64,000 nt of DNA. Origin: Myxococcales bacterium. Lineage in GTDB: Bacteria; UBA10199; 2-02-FULL-44-16; JAAZCA01. The DNA lies in NCBI GenBank assembly GCA_012513515.1, contig JAAZCA010000019.1, positions 123,934 through 187,933 of the forward strand. Direction: 5' to 3'. Both the position numbers and the translations under genes were made by a program. Of the stretch, positions 1 through 8,661 are shown in pieces (positions within the stretch are counted from its first letter, which is position 1; every line of letters starts with the position of its first letter). Below the pieces are notes generated by a model. It did no database searches, was not told the origin of the DNA, and saw nothing but the letters and a program-made list of their open reading frames with translations.

Positions 1-15
1 TAGTATCCCGCCACT

Positions 16-1161
16 ATGAAAATAAGAGATCAGCTTTTGGTGTCGGTGCTTCTCCTTTCCGCCTTCGTGATAAGCTTCCTGATAGCGATCGGGATCATGA
101 CCATGAAGGGGCTTCTGGTAAGTCAGGTTGGGGAAAGTGCCAAAAATATGCAAAAATCATACGCTTGGAAGCTCAACGCCAACATCAAGGCGGCCGAAAT
201 GATAGCGGAGGAGATAGCGGTCGCGGTTGAAACTCTAAGGCCTGCGAACGAGGCCGAAATAGCGTCCCTTATTCAGGCCACCCTCACGGCTCATCCCGAG
301 CTCTGTGGTTCCGCTGTCGCGTTCGAGCCGGGAGAGTTCAGCCAGGAAGAGTTTTTGGTTGCCCAGTACTATTATCGTTCCAAAGATGGATACAAACAGT
401 CCGACCTTACGGCTCCGGGTTATAACTATGCCCGCTGGGAATGGTTTACCGTTCCGAGGAAGACCGGCAGGGGATCATGGGGGATTCCATATGTCGACGA
501 GGGGGGTGGCGGCACGGCCATGGTGACTTTTTCACAGCCCTTCAACAAGGATGGAAAATTTTGGGGGGTTGCCACAGTGGATTTGGCGATATCCGATCTT
601 ACCGATGAGATAGACTCCATATCGGTCGGGGAAGGGGGATATGCGTTTTTGCTGAGCAGTTCCGGCTCCTTCCTTTCTATGAAAGGGGATGACTGGAATA
701 TAGACAGGACGATTTTCGATTTAGCCGCACAAAAAAATGACCAGCAGATCAAGAAGCTTGGCTTGCACATGGTTGGCGGGCTTTCCGATTTCATAGCGCT
801 GGTCGATCCCATAACGCTAGAAAAATCCTGGATAGCTTACGGTCCCATACCGCAAACCGGATGGTCGCTGGGGATCGTCTTCCCTGCCAGTCTTGTGGGG
901 GATCCACTTGAAAGCCTTCACGCTCGCATGATTCTTGTCGGAGTGGTTGGTCTGGCGCTTATGGGCGTGCTCCTTATTTTTGCCGCCAGGTATATGGTTC
1001 GCCCCATAAAGCTTCTTTCATCCAGTGCGCAGAAAATAGCCTCCGGCGACTTCAGCCTTCCTCCTGTGGGGACCGCACGCAAAGATGAGATAGGAGATCT
1101 CGCCCGCGCCTTCATGCAGATGGAGGCCTCACTATCTGACAAAAAGGGCGATTCGGTTTAG
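16..1161 (+). CDS. dCache-HAMP membrane sensor protein without an output domain
   Basis: Predicted inner-membrane sensory protein of 381 residues. An N-terminal signal anchor (about residues 8-30) is followed by a long periplasmic region of about 270 residues. Its aromatic/glycine-rich core (YYYRSKDGYK, WEWFTVPR, GSWGIPYVDEGGG, FWGVATVDLAI) fits the dCache_1 ligand-binding fold. A second membrane helix (about 302-322) and a HAMP linker (MVRPIKLLSSSAQKIASGDF, ending DEIGDLARAFMQM) follow. The protein stops directly after HAMP, so no kinase, methyl-accepting, cyclase or phosphatase domain is present. An in-frame TAG sits at base 1, so ATG 16 is the first possible start; I see no clear ribosome site. 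It may signal to a partner encoded to the left of the window, or be a truncated chemoreceptor or PP2C-type sensor. Architecture is confident, ligand unknown. Confidence 0.8.
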   Translation: MKIRDQLLVSVLLLSAFVISFLIAIGIMTMKGLLVSQVGESAKNMQKSYAWKLNANIKAAEMIAEEIAVAVETLRPANEAEIASLIQATLTAHPELCGSAVAFEPGEFSQEEFLVAQYYYRSKDGYKQSDLTAPGYNYARWEWFTVPRKTGRGSWGIPYVDEGGGGTAMVTFSQPFNKDGKFWGVATVDLAISDLTDEIDSISVGEGGYAFLLSSSGSFLSMKGDDWNIDRTIFDLAAQKNDQQIKKLGLHMVGGLSDFIALVDPITLEKSWIAYGPIPQTGWSLGIVFPASLVGDPLESLHARMILVGVVGLALMGVLLIFAARYMVRPIKLLSSSAQKIASGDFSLPPVGTARKDEIGDLARAFMQMEASLSDKKGDSV

Positions 1162-1181
1162 ATTGAATCTCCGCCTTTGAC

Positions 1182-3605
1182 CTATCGAGATGTCCTGACC
1201 GTCCGCAGTCCGTATCCGGAAGGAAATAGCGGATCGGGGATTCTCGGTATGCCGGGGGCGCCGGCGTCATAGTCAGGAAAACCCTTTAGCTGTTCCATCC
1301 CCCTCATCCAATCGACGGGCAATGTGTTGGCCGAATTTTTTCTGCAGGTGATTCCATCCTCCACTGACATTCCATCGCAGAAAAGATATTCGCCGAAGAT
1401 TGCGTCGGCTATCGCATCCCCTCCGGTGGGCCCGGGGAGAAATGCCGCCAAAAATGCCCCGCTCTTTTCGAGCGCAGAGTCTATCAGCATCGGCCTTCCG
1501 GAAAATAGGACTGTTATCACGGGAATTTCCGGCGCTTTGTTTTTTACCGCGAGCATCACAAGTTCGTCGAATTCGCTGAAGCCGATTTCAAGCGTGGAGC
1601 TCTGCTGATACGGTGCGTACCAGTTGAAGTGCAGGTTATAAAGACATCCGCTTTCGAAGTCTCCATCGTTATTCCGACAATATGGTACATCTATATCTCC
1701 CATAAATTCCGCGTATGGATGCTCCGCTATAGCGGCTACGACAACGGTGTTTTGCGCCGTCATGTCCGGGATCGAGTTGAGTTTTTCGATGAAGGCGGAG
1801 CGCGCCGCCTGTACCTCATCCAAGTCCCCGATCTTCGCATATTGCGGGCGAAGTATCTGGGCCGTATCTCCGTTTTTCGATATTATTTTAGAGATTCCAT
1901 CGAAGAGACTGGCTGCTCCGGAGCTCTTCTTGTTTTCACCGCTCCACAGAACATTCCCCTCTGCTCCCTGCCAGGTGAGGGTCCATCCGCCGTTTTGGAC
2001 TCCGATGTTGTCGTAGTTCGTGTAGAGCATCTGCTTCTTGCCGGTTTTGGAAGTCTGGGTCGCTATGATTCTTTCGCCTGTGAGGATCACGTACTTGATC
2101 TGGGCTGGATCGATAGGAAGCAGGTCGTCGGTGTTTTTCAAAAGTACCAAAGATTTTCGGGCGGCCTCGAGCGCGGCCGACTTTGCCGCATCCTCAATGG
2201 ATGAAACCCCATCCGCCGGATAGACTTCTCTAAATTCGGGAAGAGGAGGGCGCACGGCGCTTTTCCATTTTCCGTCGGATTTATCGATCAGTCCCATGGC
2301 GTATTTTACTGCGAGTATCCGCGTCACCGCCTCGTCTATGCGTTGCATGGATATGGCCCCGCCTTCGATATTCTTTTTGACTATCGCCATGAATGTGGGG
2401 AGATCTTTGTATACGGTCCACGGGGTCGTCGTCATGATCATGTCCATTCCGTCCATGATGCTTTTAGAGAGGGCATCGTCGTACGACATTTTTTTAGGCA
2501 CTGTCGGAAGCCCCTGCGTGGCGATCTTGTTTATGGCCGCCTGGTCCGAAACGAGAAACCCTCCGAAAGGCTTGCCGAGGGATCCGTCAAAGAGTTTTGA
2601 TAGATACTGCGAGTTGACGCTCATCCAGTCGGAAGCCACTGCATTATAGCTTATCATAATGCTTCCGGCAGATGCTTCTATTGCGCCGATGTATCCTGAA
2701 GCATTGACCTGAAAAAAATTGTTTGCGGCGCTCTCGGTTGTCAACGGGACGTCGCCCTCATCTATGCCGTCGAAGGTGGCGCCATCGCCTAGATAATGTT
2801 TTGGTGTGGATAGTATGCCCGATATCTTTCCGCTGGATGGATCGGTCATCTGCATTCCAGCGATGTTGTTGAAGGCCATCTGCATTATAAACGAAGGATT
2901 ATCCCCCATGCTTTCATAGAAGCGGCCCCATTTGGGGTTGTGGGATACCGCGAGCGTCGGGGAAAAACCCCAGTTGAATCCGGAATCCATAACGTCCGCC
3001 GCCGTGAAATATCCCGCCGCGCACATCAGTTTTGGGTCGTGGGTAGCGGCCATTCCTATGTTCTGTGGAAAGAGAACCGCGCCGAGGACGTGCTGGTTGC
3101 CATGCGGCGTGTCGGTTCCTATAAGCGGCGGGATGGATATCTTGCTGCCATCCTGCAGCTTCACTTCCACCGGGATGTTGGATTTAGCCGCGTATTCGCG
3201 CCAATTTTCACGCGTGGCGAAGAGAAGATCCTCCTGCAGATAGCCGCAGGTTTTGCCTTTGTCGATCAACCCCCCTTTGCCGTCCGGTATCTCATTCCCC
3301 CCCACATATATGGCGCCGACTTGGTATTTTCCGATCAGGCTGAAATCTATCTTTTCGGTGTTTTCATCGATTATGGACTGCATATCGGCCAGCGTTATCT
3401 GTCCGATTTTTTGTTCGAGCGTCATCGCCGAGACTATCTCGCTCACCACGCCTCTGTATTTATCGTAGTCGACATCTGGAAGAGCTTTCCCCGCGGAGAG
3501 CTCTTCGCAAAAGGGAGTTGAAGGAGTTTTGTCGAACTTCATCACGATCATGGCTGTAATTGCCAGCAGTGCTGCCAGTGACATTATGGTTGCTATTTTT
3601 TTCAT
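1182..3605 (-). CDS. Glycoside hydrolase family 3 beta-glucosidase/exo-glucanase, exported
   Basis: Exported GH3 enzyme of 807 residues that should release glucose from the non-reducing end of beta-glucans. The N-terminus (MKKIATIMSLAALLAITAMI) is a signal peptide or anchor. GH3 landmarks in order are AMTLEQKIGQITL near residue 60, PLIGTDTPHGNQHVLGAVLFP and GMAATHDP (substrate-binding barrel), FSPTLAVSHNPKWGRFYESMG, KHYLGDGAT, and the nucleophile motif GFLVSDQAAI with Asp354. The usual motif is GFxxSDW, so Gln here replaces the common Trp. The C-terminal alpha/beta sandwich ends with LFPSGYGL, the typical closing motif. The overall pattern is close to the ExoP/barley ExoI branch that acts on beta-1,3/1,4-glucans. 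It is divergent from the NdvB-like glucan synthase at 3907, which suggests turnover of the same polymer. Confidence 0.93.
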   Translation of the reverse strand: MKKIATIMSLAALLAITAMIVMKFDKTPSTPFCEELSAGKALPDVDYDKYRGVVSEIVSAMTLEQKIGQITLADMQSIIDENTEKIDFSLIGKYQVGAIYVGGNEIPDGKGGLIDKGKTCGYLQEDLLFATRENWREYAAKSNIPVEVKLQDGSKISIPPLIGTDTPHGNQHVLGAVLFPQNIGMAATHDPKLMCAAGYFTAADVMDSGFNWGFSPTLAVSHNPKWGRFYESMGDNPSFIMQMAFNNIAGMQMTDPSSGKISGILSTPKHYLGDGATFDGIDEGDVPLTTESAANNFFQVNASGYIGAIEASAGSIMISYNAVASDWMSVNSQYLSKLFDGSLGKPFGGFLVSDQAAINKIATQGLPTVPKKMSYDDALSKSIMDGMDMIMTTTPWTVYKDLPTFMAIVKKNIEGGAISMQRIDEAVTRILAVKYAMGLIDKSDGKWKSAVRPPLPEFREVYPADGVSSIEDAAKSAALEAARKSLVLLKNTDDLLPIDPAQIKYVILTGERIIATQTSKTGKKQMLYTNYDNIGVQNGGWTLTWQGAEGNVLWSGENKKSSGAASLFDGISKIISKNGDTAQILRPQYAKIGDLDEVQAARSAFIEKLNSIPDMTAQNTVVVAAIAEHPYAEFMGDIDVPYCRNNDGDFESGCLYNLHFNWYAPYQQSSTLEIGFSEFDELVMLAVKNKAPEIPVITVLFSGRPMLIDSALEKSGAFLAAFLPGPTGGDAIADAIFGEYLFCDGMSVEDGITCRKNSANTLPVDWMRGMEQLKGFPDYDAGAPGIPRIPDPLFPSGYGLRTVRTSR

Positions 3606-3813
3606 ATTTTCTCCGTTGATGTGCCTTTAGGGCCACAGAATGTTTGATTTCATCGGTTACTGCGACCGGTTCTCGCCCGGTATATCACAGGGATATTTTG
3701 ATATAAAGCTGTTTTAGCCGATAAGAAAATATCATCTAGGAACAATCATCTTTTCGGGGCTGTCTATATCTGCTATACCTCGCCGGGGAGAAATAAAAAG
3801 GGGGAAAGGAAAT

Positions 3814-3882
3814 ATGAAGAGAGCTGCGTCGGCTTTGCTGTGGTCGTCGTGCTCCTCTACTGCTCAATCAAATAAAATTTAG
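3814..3882 (+). CDS. Possible 22-residue small ORF upstream of the glucan synthase
   Basis: ATG at 3814 is preceded by an unusually good purine-rich ribosome site (GGGGGAAAGGAAAT). It opens a 22-codon frame, MKRAASALLWSSCSSTAQSN and two more residues, ending at TAG 3880-3882, 24 bases before the glucan synthase start. It could be a leader peptide, a decayed gene start or chance. Nothing beyond the ribosome site supports it. Confidence 0.25.
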   Translation: MKRAASALLWSSCSSTAQSNKI

Positions 3883-3906
3883 ATAAAGGATCGGATCACC
3901 GAGGGT

Positions 3907-6510
3907 ATGTTCAAAAAACTTTTTAACAAAACCAATCTGCTGGTAGGTATTTCCATCGCCGTCCTGAATATAAGCTTTTGGGCTTACATCAACAGACCTG
4001 AGATAGAGCCACCCTGGCCGGACAACGTCCAGGGCTTTTCATATTCTCCCATGAGGGCCGACGATGATCCCTTCCAAGGTGAATTTCCGACCGACGAGGA
4101 GATAGAGGGGGATCTCAAGAAGCTATCATCGATGGCCCATGCGGTGAGAATCTACGCGATGGACTCTCTGCACAGTAACGTTCCGAAACTGGCCAGAAAA
4201 TATAAGCTCAACGTAACACTTGGGGCTTGGATAGACGAAAGGCGCGACAACAACGAGATAGAAATTAACGAACTTGTGAAAGCCGCCGAGGCCAATAGAA
4301 ATGTGGTGAGGCTCGTGGTCGGCAATGAGGCGCTGCTGAGAGGCAACGTAACCGTGGAGGAGATGATTTCATACCTCGACCGCGTAAGGGCGCAGACCAA
4401 GAAGCCGGTCAGCACCGCAGAGCCTTGGCACGTCTGGATCAAGCATCCGGAGCTTGCAGACCATGTGGACTATCTCGGCGTCCATATGCTTCCATACTGG
4501 GAAGGTGTGCACGTAGAGGTTGCGGTCGACTACATCGTAAACAGGATGAACGAACTTAAATCCCATTTCCCCGGAAAACCGATAGTCATTTCCGAGGTGG
4601 GATGGCCAAGCGAAGGTCGAACCAGGGAGGCATCGGTAGCCTCCCTCGCCAATGAGGCTACCTTTTTAAGGAGATTTTTGCGCAAGGCCGAGGAAGAAGG
4701 ATACATCTATTATATAATGGAGGCCTTCGACCAGCCGTGGAAGAGAAACACCGAGGGTGCGGTTGGTGCGTACTGGGGAGTTTACGATGTCTATCGTCAG
4801 CCGAAATTCCCTTTTACCGAACCTATAGTTTCAATTCCCAACTGGTATATACTCGCCGGCGCATCGGTGGTGATAGGCATCATAATTCTCAGCATAGTGC
4901 TGATCGACAGCAAGACCCTCAAGACCAGAGGTAAGAGCTTTCTCGCGATAATAGTATATGCGGCTACGACTGTTGTCGTATGGAATGTCTATAACTATAC
5001 CCTGCAATACATGACCATAGGTTCCATGCTGGTCGGGGTGCTGATGTTTATGGGTATGGTCGGGGTTGTTGTGATAATACTTTCTGAGGCACATGAATGG
5101 GCCGAATTGCTTTGGGTGCGCGAGCGCAAGCGCTTTCTGAAGAGGATAGAGATACCGGACGATCAACTTCCCATGGTTTCCATTCATGTTCCAACCTACA
5201 ATGAACCTCCGGAGATGATGAAGGAAACTCTCGACGCCCTGGCTGCGCTCGATTATCCGAATTTTGAAGTGATAGTGATGGACAATAACACCAAAGACCC
5301 GGCTGTGTGGCAACCTGTTCGTGATTATTGCAAAGAGCTTGGCGATAAATTCCGTTTTTATCACGAGGATTCCCTTGAAGGCTTTAAGGCGGGAGCGCTT
5401 AACTATGCACTTCGCAAGACGGATATGAGGGCGCAGGTTATAGGCGTGATAGACAGCGATTACATCGTGAAACCTAACTGGCTCAGGGATCTGGTCCCGC
5501 AGTTCGTCGATGAAAAGGTCGCTATAGTTCAGGCACCTCAGGATTATCGCGATGACGGCGAAAATGCCTTCAAGGCGATGTGCTACTCCGAGTATCGTGG
5601 ATTTTTCTTCATAGGCATGATCACCAGGAACGAGCGCAATGCGATAATTCAGCATGGAACGATGACATTGATAAGAAAGAAGGTGCTTAGCAGCGTCGGC
5701 GGGTGGGCGGAGTGGTGCATCACGGAGGATGCCGAACTCGGCCTGCGTATTTTTGAGCAGGGGCATGAGGCGCATTATGTTCCTAAGTGCTACGGCAAGG
5801 GAGTGATGCCGGACACCTTCACCGACTACAAAAAGCAGCGTTTTCGCTGGTCCTACGGATCCATACAGATTCTGAAAAGACACGCTTCAAAACTGTTCAA
5901 GTCCGGGAATTCCCTGACGCTGGGACAAAAATATCATTTTATCGCAGGATGGCTCCCGTGGATAGCCGATGCTGCAAACATGATCTTTAATTTTGCCGCT
6001 CTGTTCTGGACGATAGCGATGCTGCTTGCGCCAAGGAGCGTAGACGCCCCGATGGTGGAGTTTGCGCTTTTTCCGCTTGTTCTATTCTCGTTCAAGATCG
6101 GCAAGATGATCTACATCTACAGGTTCCGTGCGCGGGCCTCCGCTCTCAGCATACTGGGTGCGGCCCTTGCCGGTGTCGCGTTGTCGCATACCATAGCCTG
6201 CGCTATCGTGCAGGGAATTGTAACCTCCGACAAACCTTTCTTCAGGACGCCCAAGAAGGCCAACGTGCACGCCCTAGCTCGTGCGATGCTGGAATGCCGC
6301 GAAGAGCTTCTCTTCGCCACAGCGCTTCTTCTTTCGGCCTATGTTCTTTCCAGCATGAAGGGTATGATGACGCTGGATATGCATCTTTGGATAATAGTCC
6401 TGATGATTCAATCCATACCATACCTGGCTACGGTGCTGGTCGCGGTTATAAGCGCCATGCCAAAGCTGTCAGCAAAGTATGTGGGGATCACTCCCTCGAT
6501 GCACTTCTAG
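3907..6510 (+). CDS. ndvB: NdvB-like beta-glucan synthase: GH17-like domain fused to a processive GT2 domain
   Basis: Membrane enzyme of 867 residues predicted to polymerise and remodel beta-1,3 (possibly 1,6-branched or cyclic) glucan from UDP-glucose. The order is an N-terminal helix (about 12-29), a GH17-like periplasmic domain (about 40-305), three membrane helices (about 318-400), a cytoplasmic GT2 domain (about 430-690), then more helices to the C-terminus. The GH17 part keeps both catalytic glutamates: VVGNEALLRG (Glu141, acid/base) and ISEVGWPS (Glu230, nucleophile). The GT2 part shows IDSD (Asp516-Asp518), ITEDAELG and QRFRW (Gln644-Trp648), the hallmarks of cellulose-synthase-like processive transferases. 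Length and domain pairing match NdvB of Pseudomonas and Bradyrhizobium (cyclic glucans for osmoadaptation and biofilm tolerance). The start has GAGGG just upstream. The divergent GH3 gene is the natural partner. The exact linkage product is inference. Confidence 0.9.
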   Translation: MFKKLFNKTNLLVGISIAVLNISFWAYINRPEIEPPWPDNVQGFSYSPMRADDDPFQGEFPTDEEIEGDLKKLSSMAHAVRIYAMDSLHSNVPKLARKYKLNVTLGAWIDERRDNNEIEINELVKAAEANRNVVRLVVGNEALLRGNVTVEEMISYLDRVRAQTKKPVSTAEPWHVWIKHPELADHVDYLGVHMLPYWEGVHVEVAVDYIVNRMNELKSHFPGKPIVISEVGWPSEGRTREASVASLANEATFLRRFLRKAEEEGYIYYIMEAFDQPWKRNTEGAVGAYWGVYDVYRQPKFPFTEPIVSIPNWYILAGASVVIGIIILSIVLIDSKTLKTRGKSFLAIIVYAATTVVVWNVYNYTLQYMTIGSMLVGVLMFMGMVGVVVIILSEAHEWAELLWVRERKRFLKRIEIPDDQLPMVSIHVPTYNEPPEMMKETLDALAALDYPNFEVIVMDNNTKDPAVWQPVRDYCKELGDKFRFYHEDSLEGFKAGALNYALRKTDMRAQVIGVIDSDYIVKPNWLRDLVPQFVDEKVAIVQAPQDYRDDGENAFKAMCYSEYRGFFFIGMITRNERNAIIQHGTMTLIRKKVLSSVGGWAEWCITEDAELGLRIFEQGHEAHYVPKCYGKGVMPDTFTDYKKQRFRWSYGSIQILKRHASKLFKSGNSLTLGQKYHFIAGWLPWIADAANMIFNFAALFWTIAMLLAPRSVDAPMVEFALFPLVLFSFKIGKMIYIYRFRARASALSILGAALAGVALSHTIACAIVQGIVTSDKPFFRTPKKANVHALARAMLECREELLFATALLLSAYVLSSMKGMMTLDMHLWIIVLMIQSIPYLATVLVAVISAMPKLSAKYVGITPSMHF

Positions 6511-6632
6511 GCTGATGCGATGCGCCTTTATCTTATTCTTCTTGAATTGAGGAATGGGGAAAAGTGATATAAATCAGTTGATTGCTAATGATCGTCACCT
6601 TTTGGCTCTAGATTGGGAAGATATATCTTAGT

Positions 6633-6779
6633 AACCTCTGAAAAATCAGCAAATTCAGGGCCCCTCTAAAAGCTATGCGCTTGCCATCCCCGAATGGCGA
6701 AAAGGTTGTCATCCCCGAATGACGAGATGGTCAATTGTCTATGGTTGAAGTTGTTGTTACAGCTAGCTTTTCAGAGGTT
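6633..6779. repeat. MITE-like element with 12-bp terminal inverted repeats
   Basis: AACCTCTGAAAA at 6633-6644 is exactly inverted as TTTTCAGAGGTT at 6768-6779. Between them lie two copies of CATCCCCGAATG in direct orientation. The element fills most of the gap between the glucan synthase and the metalloprotease gene. The element at 50760-50915 shares the CCTCTA edge and the CATCCCCGA/CATTCCCGAATG core, so the two may belong to one dispersed family. Confidence 0.6.
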
Positions 6780-6887
6780 CCTTTATATATCCCCTATCCT
6801 CCCATTCTGGGTCGAATAAGTTCATCTTGATTCCTAGTTCGGATAATGATTAAAATCCACGGCACACGATCCAACAAAGGAGACTTT

Positions 6888-8555
6888 ATGTCGACGCTGC
6901 CGCTGGTAAGCAAGGATGACAGAACTTTTGCTCTTGCACAGGTTTGGGAACGGGAAAATCGCGTTTCCAGCGAAGAGAAGGTCATAAAGGTCTTTCTGGG
7001 TGGTCTGCCGGAAACCCCCGATGGCCTCGTCGGTGAGTGGGCGAAGGTCGATGGACAAACAAGACTCCACAATAATTTTTTCTGCGCAGTTTTTAAGCCA
7101 TTTTCGAAAGTGACAACCGACTGCTTTGATCAGGTGCAAGCCTACTACACCCTGACTCAGATTCAGCGCTATCTTCAAAGCCTGGGCATAGACGTGAAGG
7201 GTGCGATCGGAAGCGCGCACGATGGGAAAGATCATCCTATCGTTGCTCATGTCAATGCTGTCGAGGATATGAATGCCTGGTTCTCATTTCAGAGCGATGA
7301 CCTTACGTTCGGCACTAGCAAGGATAAATGGCACCTGGCTTCCGATGGCGACATCGTGGGTCACGAGGCACACCATCTCATACTCCATCACAGGAATAAA
7401 AATCTCGGCAAGTGGTATGCCGGAGAGGGGCGCAGCATACATGAGGGTTTTTCCGATGCCGGCCCGGCATTCTTCATGGATGATCCGGAGATGAGCGAGG
7501 ATTTTCCTCCGGCGCGCGGCATGCCGGAGAACAAGAACGTCGGCCTAAGGACTGTTGACAACAGTCTGAATCTCGATGAGGTGGGACACGAAGAGCATAG
7601 CCGAGGTAGGGTTTACGGCGGATTTTTCTGGGGTCTGAAGAAGAGGCTTCAGTCCGCGATCGAAGCTGGGATGAGATCAGAAGTCTGCGGTGAGCTGAAC
7701 GACTTCGATATCGCAGTCGCCAGTTGCAAAGCGGCCGACGTAATTGCTTTCATAATGCACGAGCACGCCATTTATTACCTGAGCAAATCGCCGGATTCCG
7801 TCGAATTTATCAACGCCGTCTATAGAAGCGCGTATGCATTCTTGAAGAAGTTTCCGGAGGACGCAAAATATTGCGCTTCAATACTTGATGACATAATCAT
7901 CGAGGGGAAGGCGCGCAGGATGCTTAGGACGGAGGAGACTCCGAAGGAACCGGCGAATATGGCGAGTTTCGCGCCGATCGATCTATCCCAATACCTCCAT
8001 GATTTGGAGGTTCGTAACGGTCCGAGCGATTTCGTCCTCGATCAGGAGGTTCTTTCTATCACCGGCGGCAGAAAGAGCTACCAGCAGTATTTCACCCTCC
8101 CGGATGGCAGGAGTGTGAAGGTGCTGGGCGCGGGCATATCTGCTATAACCGACGAAAATGGCGCGATAGTGGAAATTTCAGATATGGATGTAGTCCCTTT
8201 TCTGAGCCGCGATTTTAACAGGAACACTTCGGTAACTCCGCAGAAGGCCGTTCAGAGGGCCGCCGATGTCGCCAGACAGAATTATCTGCAGGCGGATTCG
8301 GCAAGAAGAAAATTCGATAAACTCGTCACCTTCGACAAAAAGAGCAGTGAGGAATTCAAGGCCGTCCAGATGGAGTACAGGATCGCGCTCGAGGCATCCG
8401 AGTCGGCCAAATCCCTCAATCTTGAGGATGCCAACCTCGTCCTCATCCCGGGCTCTGATGACCTCCACTATGAGTTTGAGATGGGGCTTTCCCTCTATTA
8501 TGTGAATGCCCGCACGGGTGAAACTATGGTCAAGCCAGACGCCCTCTGGGACTGA
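6888..8555 (+). CDS. Thermolysin-like (M4-type gluzincin) metalloprotease, no signal peptide
   Basis: Putative zinc endopeptidase of 555 residues. The zinc site is VGHEAHHL, with His159, Glu160 and His163, followed 22 residues after the motif by the third ligand Glu186 in IHEGFSDAG. HEXXH plus an ExxSD third-ligand motif is the M4/thermolysin pattern. The N-terminal ~130 residues and the C-terminal ~230 residues are not recognisable; the latter contains a PepSY/FTP-like stretch (YQQYFTLPDGRSVKVLGAGI). The start was set at ATG 6888 because AAAGGAG lies 6 bases upstream; an upstream ATG at 6846 has no such site. There is no signal peptide, unlike classical secreted thermolysins, so export by a dedicated system or an intracellular role is needed. 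The next gene encodes a transglycosylase with the same lack of signal. Confidence 0.75.
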   Translation: MSTLPLVSKDDRTFALAQVWERENRVSSEEKVIKVFLGGLPETPDGLVGEWAKVDGQTRLHNNFFCAVFKPFSKVTTDCFDQVQAYYTLTQIQRYLQSLGIDVKGAIGSAHDGKDHPIVAHVNAVEDMNAWFSFQSDDLTFGTSKDKWHLASDGDIVGHEAHHLILHHRNKNLGKWYAGEGRSIHEGFSDAGPAFFMDDPEMSEDFPPARGMPENKNVGLRTVDNSLNLDEVGHEEHSRGRVYGGFFWGLKKRLQSAIEAGMRSEVCGELNDFDIAVASCKAADVIAFIMHEHAIYYLSKSPDSVEFINAVYRSAYAFLKKFPEDAKYCASILDDIIIEGKARRMLRTEETPKEPANMASFAPIDLSQYLHDLEVRNGPSDFVLDQEVLSITGGRKSYQQYFTLPDGRSVKVLGAGISAITDENGAIVEISDMDVVPFLSRDFNRNTSVTPQKAVQRAADVARQNYLQADSARRKFDKLVTFDKKSSEEFKAVQMEYRIALEASESAKSLNLEDANLVLIPGSDDLHYEFEMGLSLYYVNARTGETMVKPDALWD

Positions 8556-8661
8556 CTGTAAGTAATTGAAATTATTGCCTTAAATTTTATCACATCGGTA
8601 GCAACTTTACTCCCTCCTTTGCCGATAACTTCCTACGACTGTTAAAAATACGGAGGTGTCT

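Noticed and set aside
4831-5883. Reverse-strand open frame of 350 residues
   Set aside because: Lies entirely antisense to the GT2 domain of the NdvB-like gene; its residues show no domain and it has no ribosome site.
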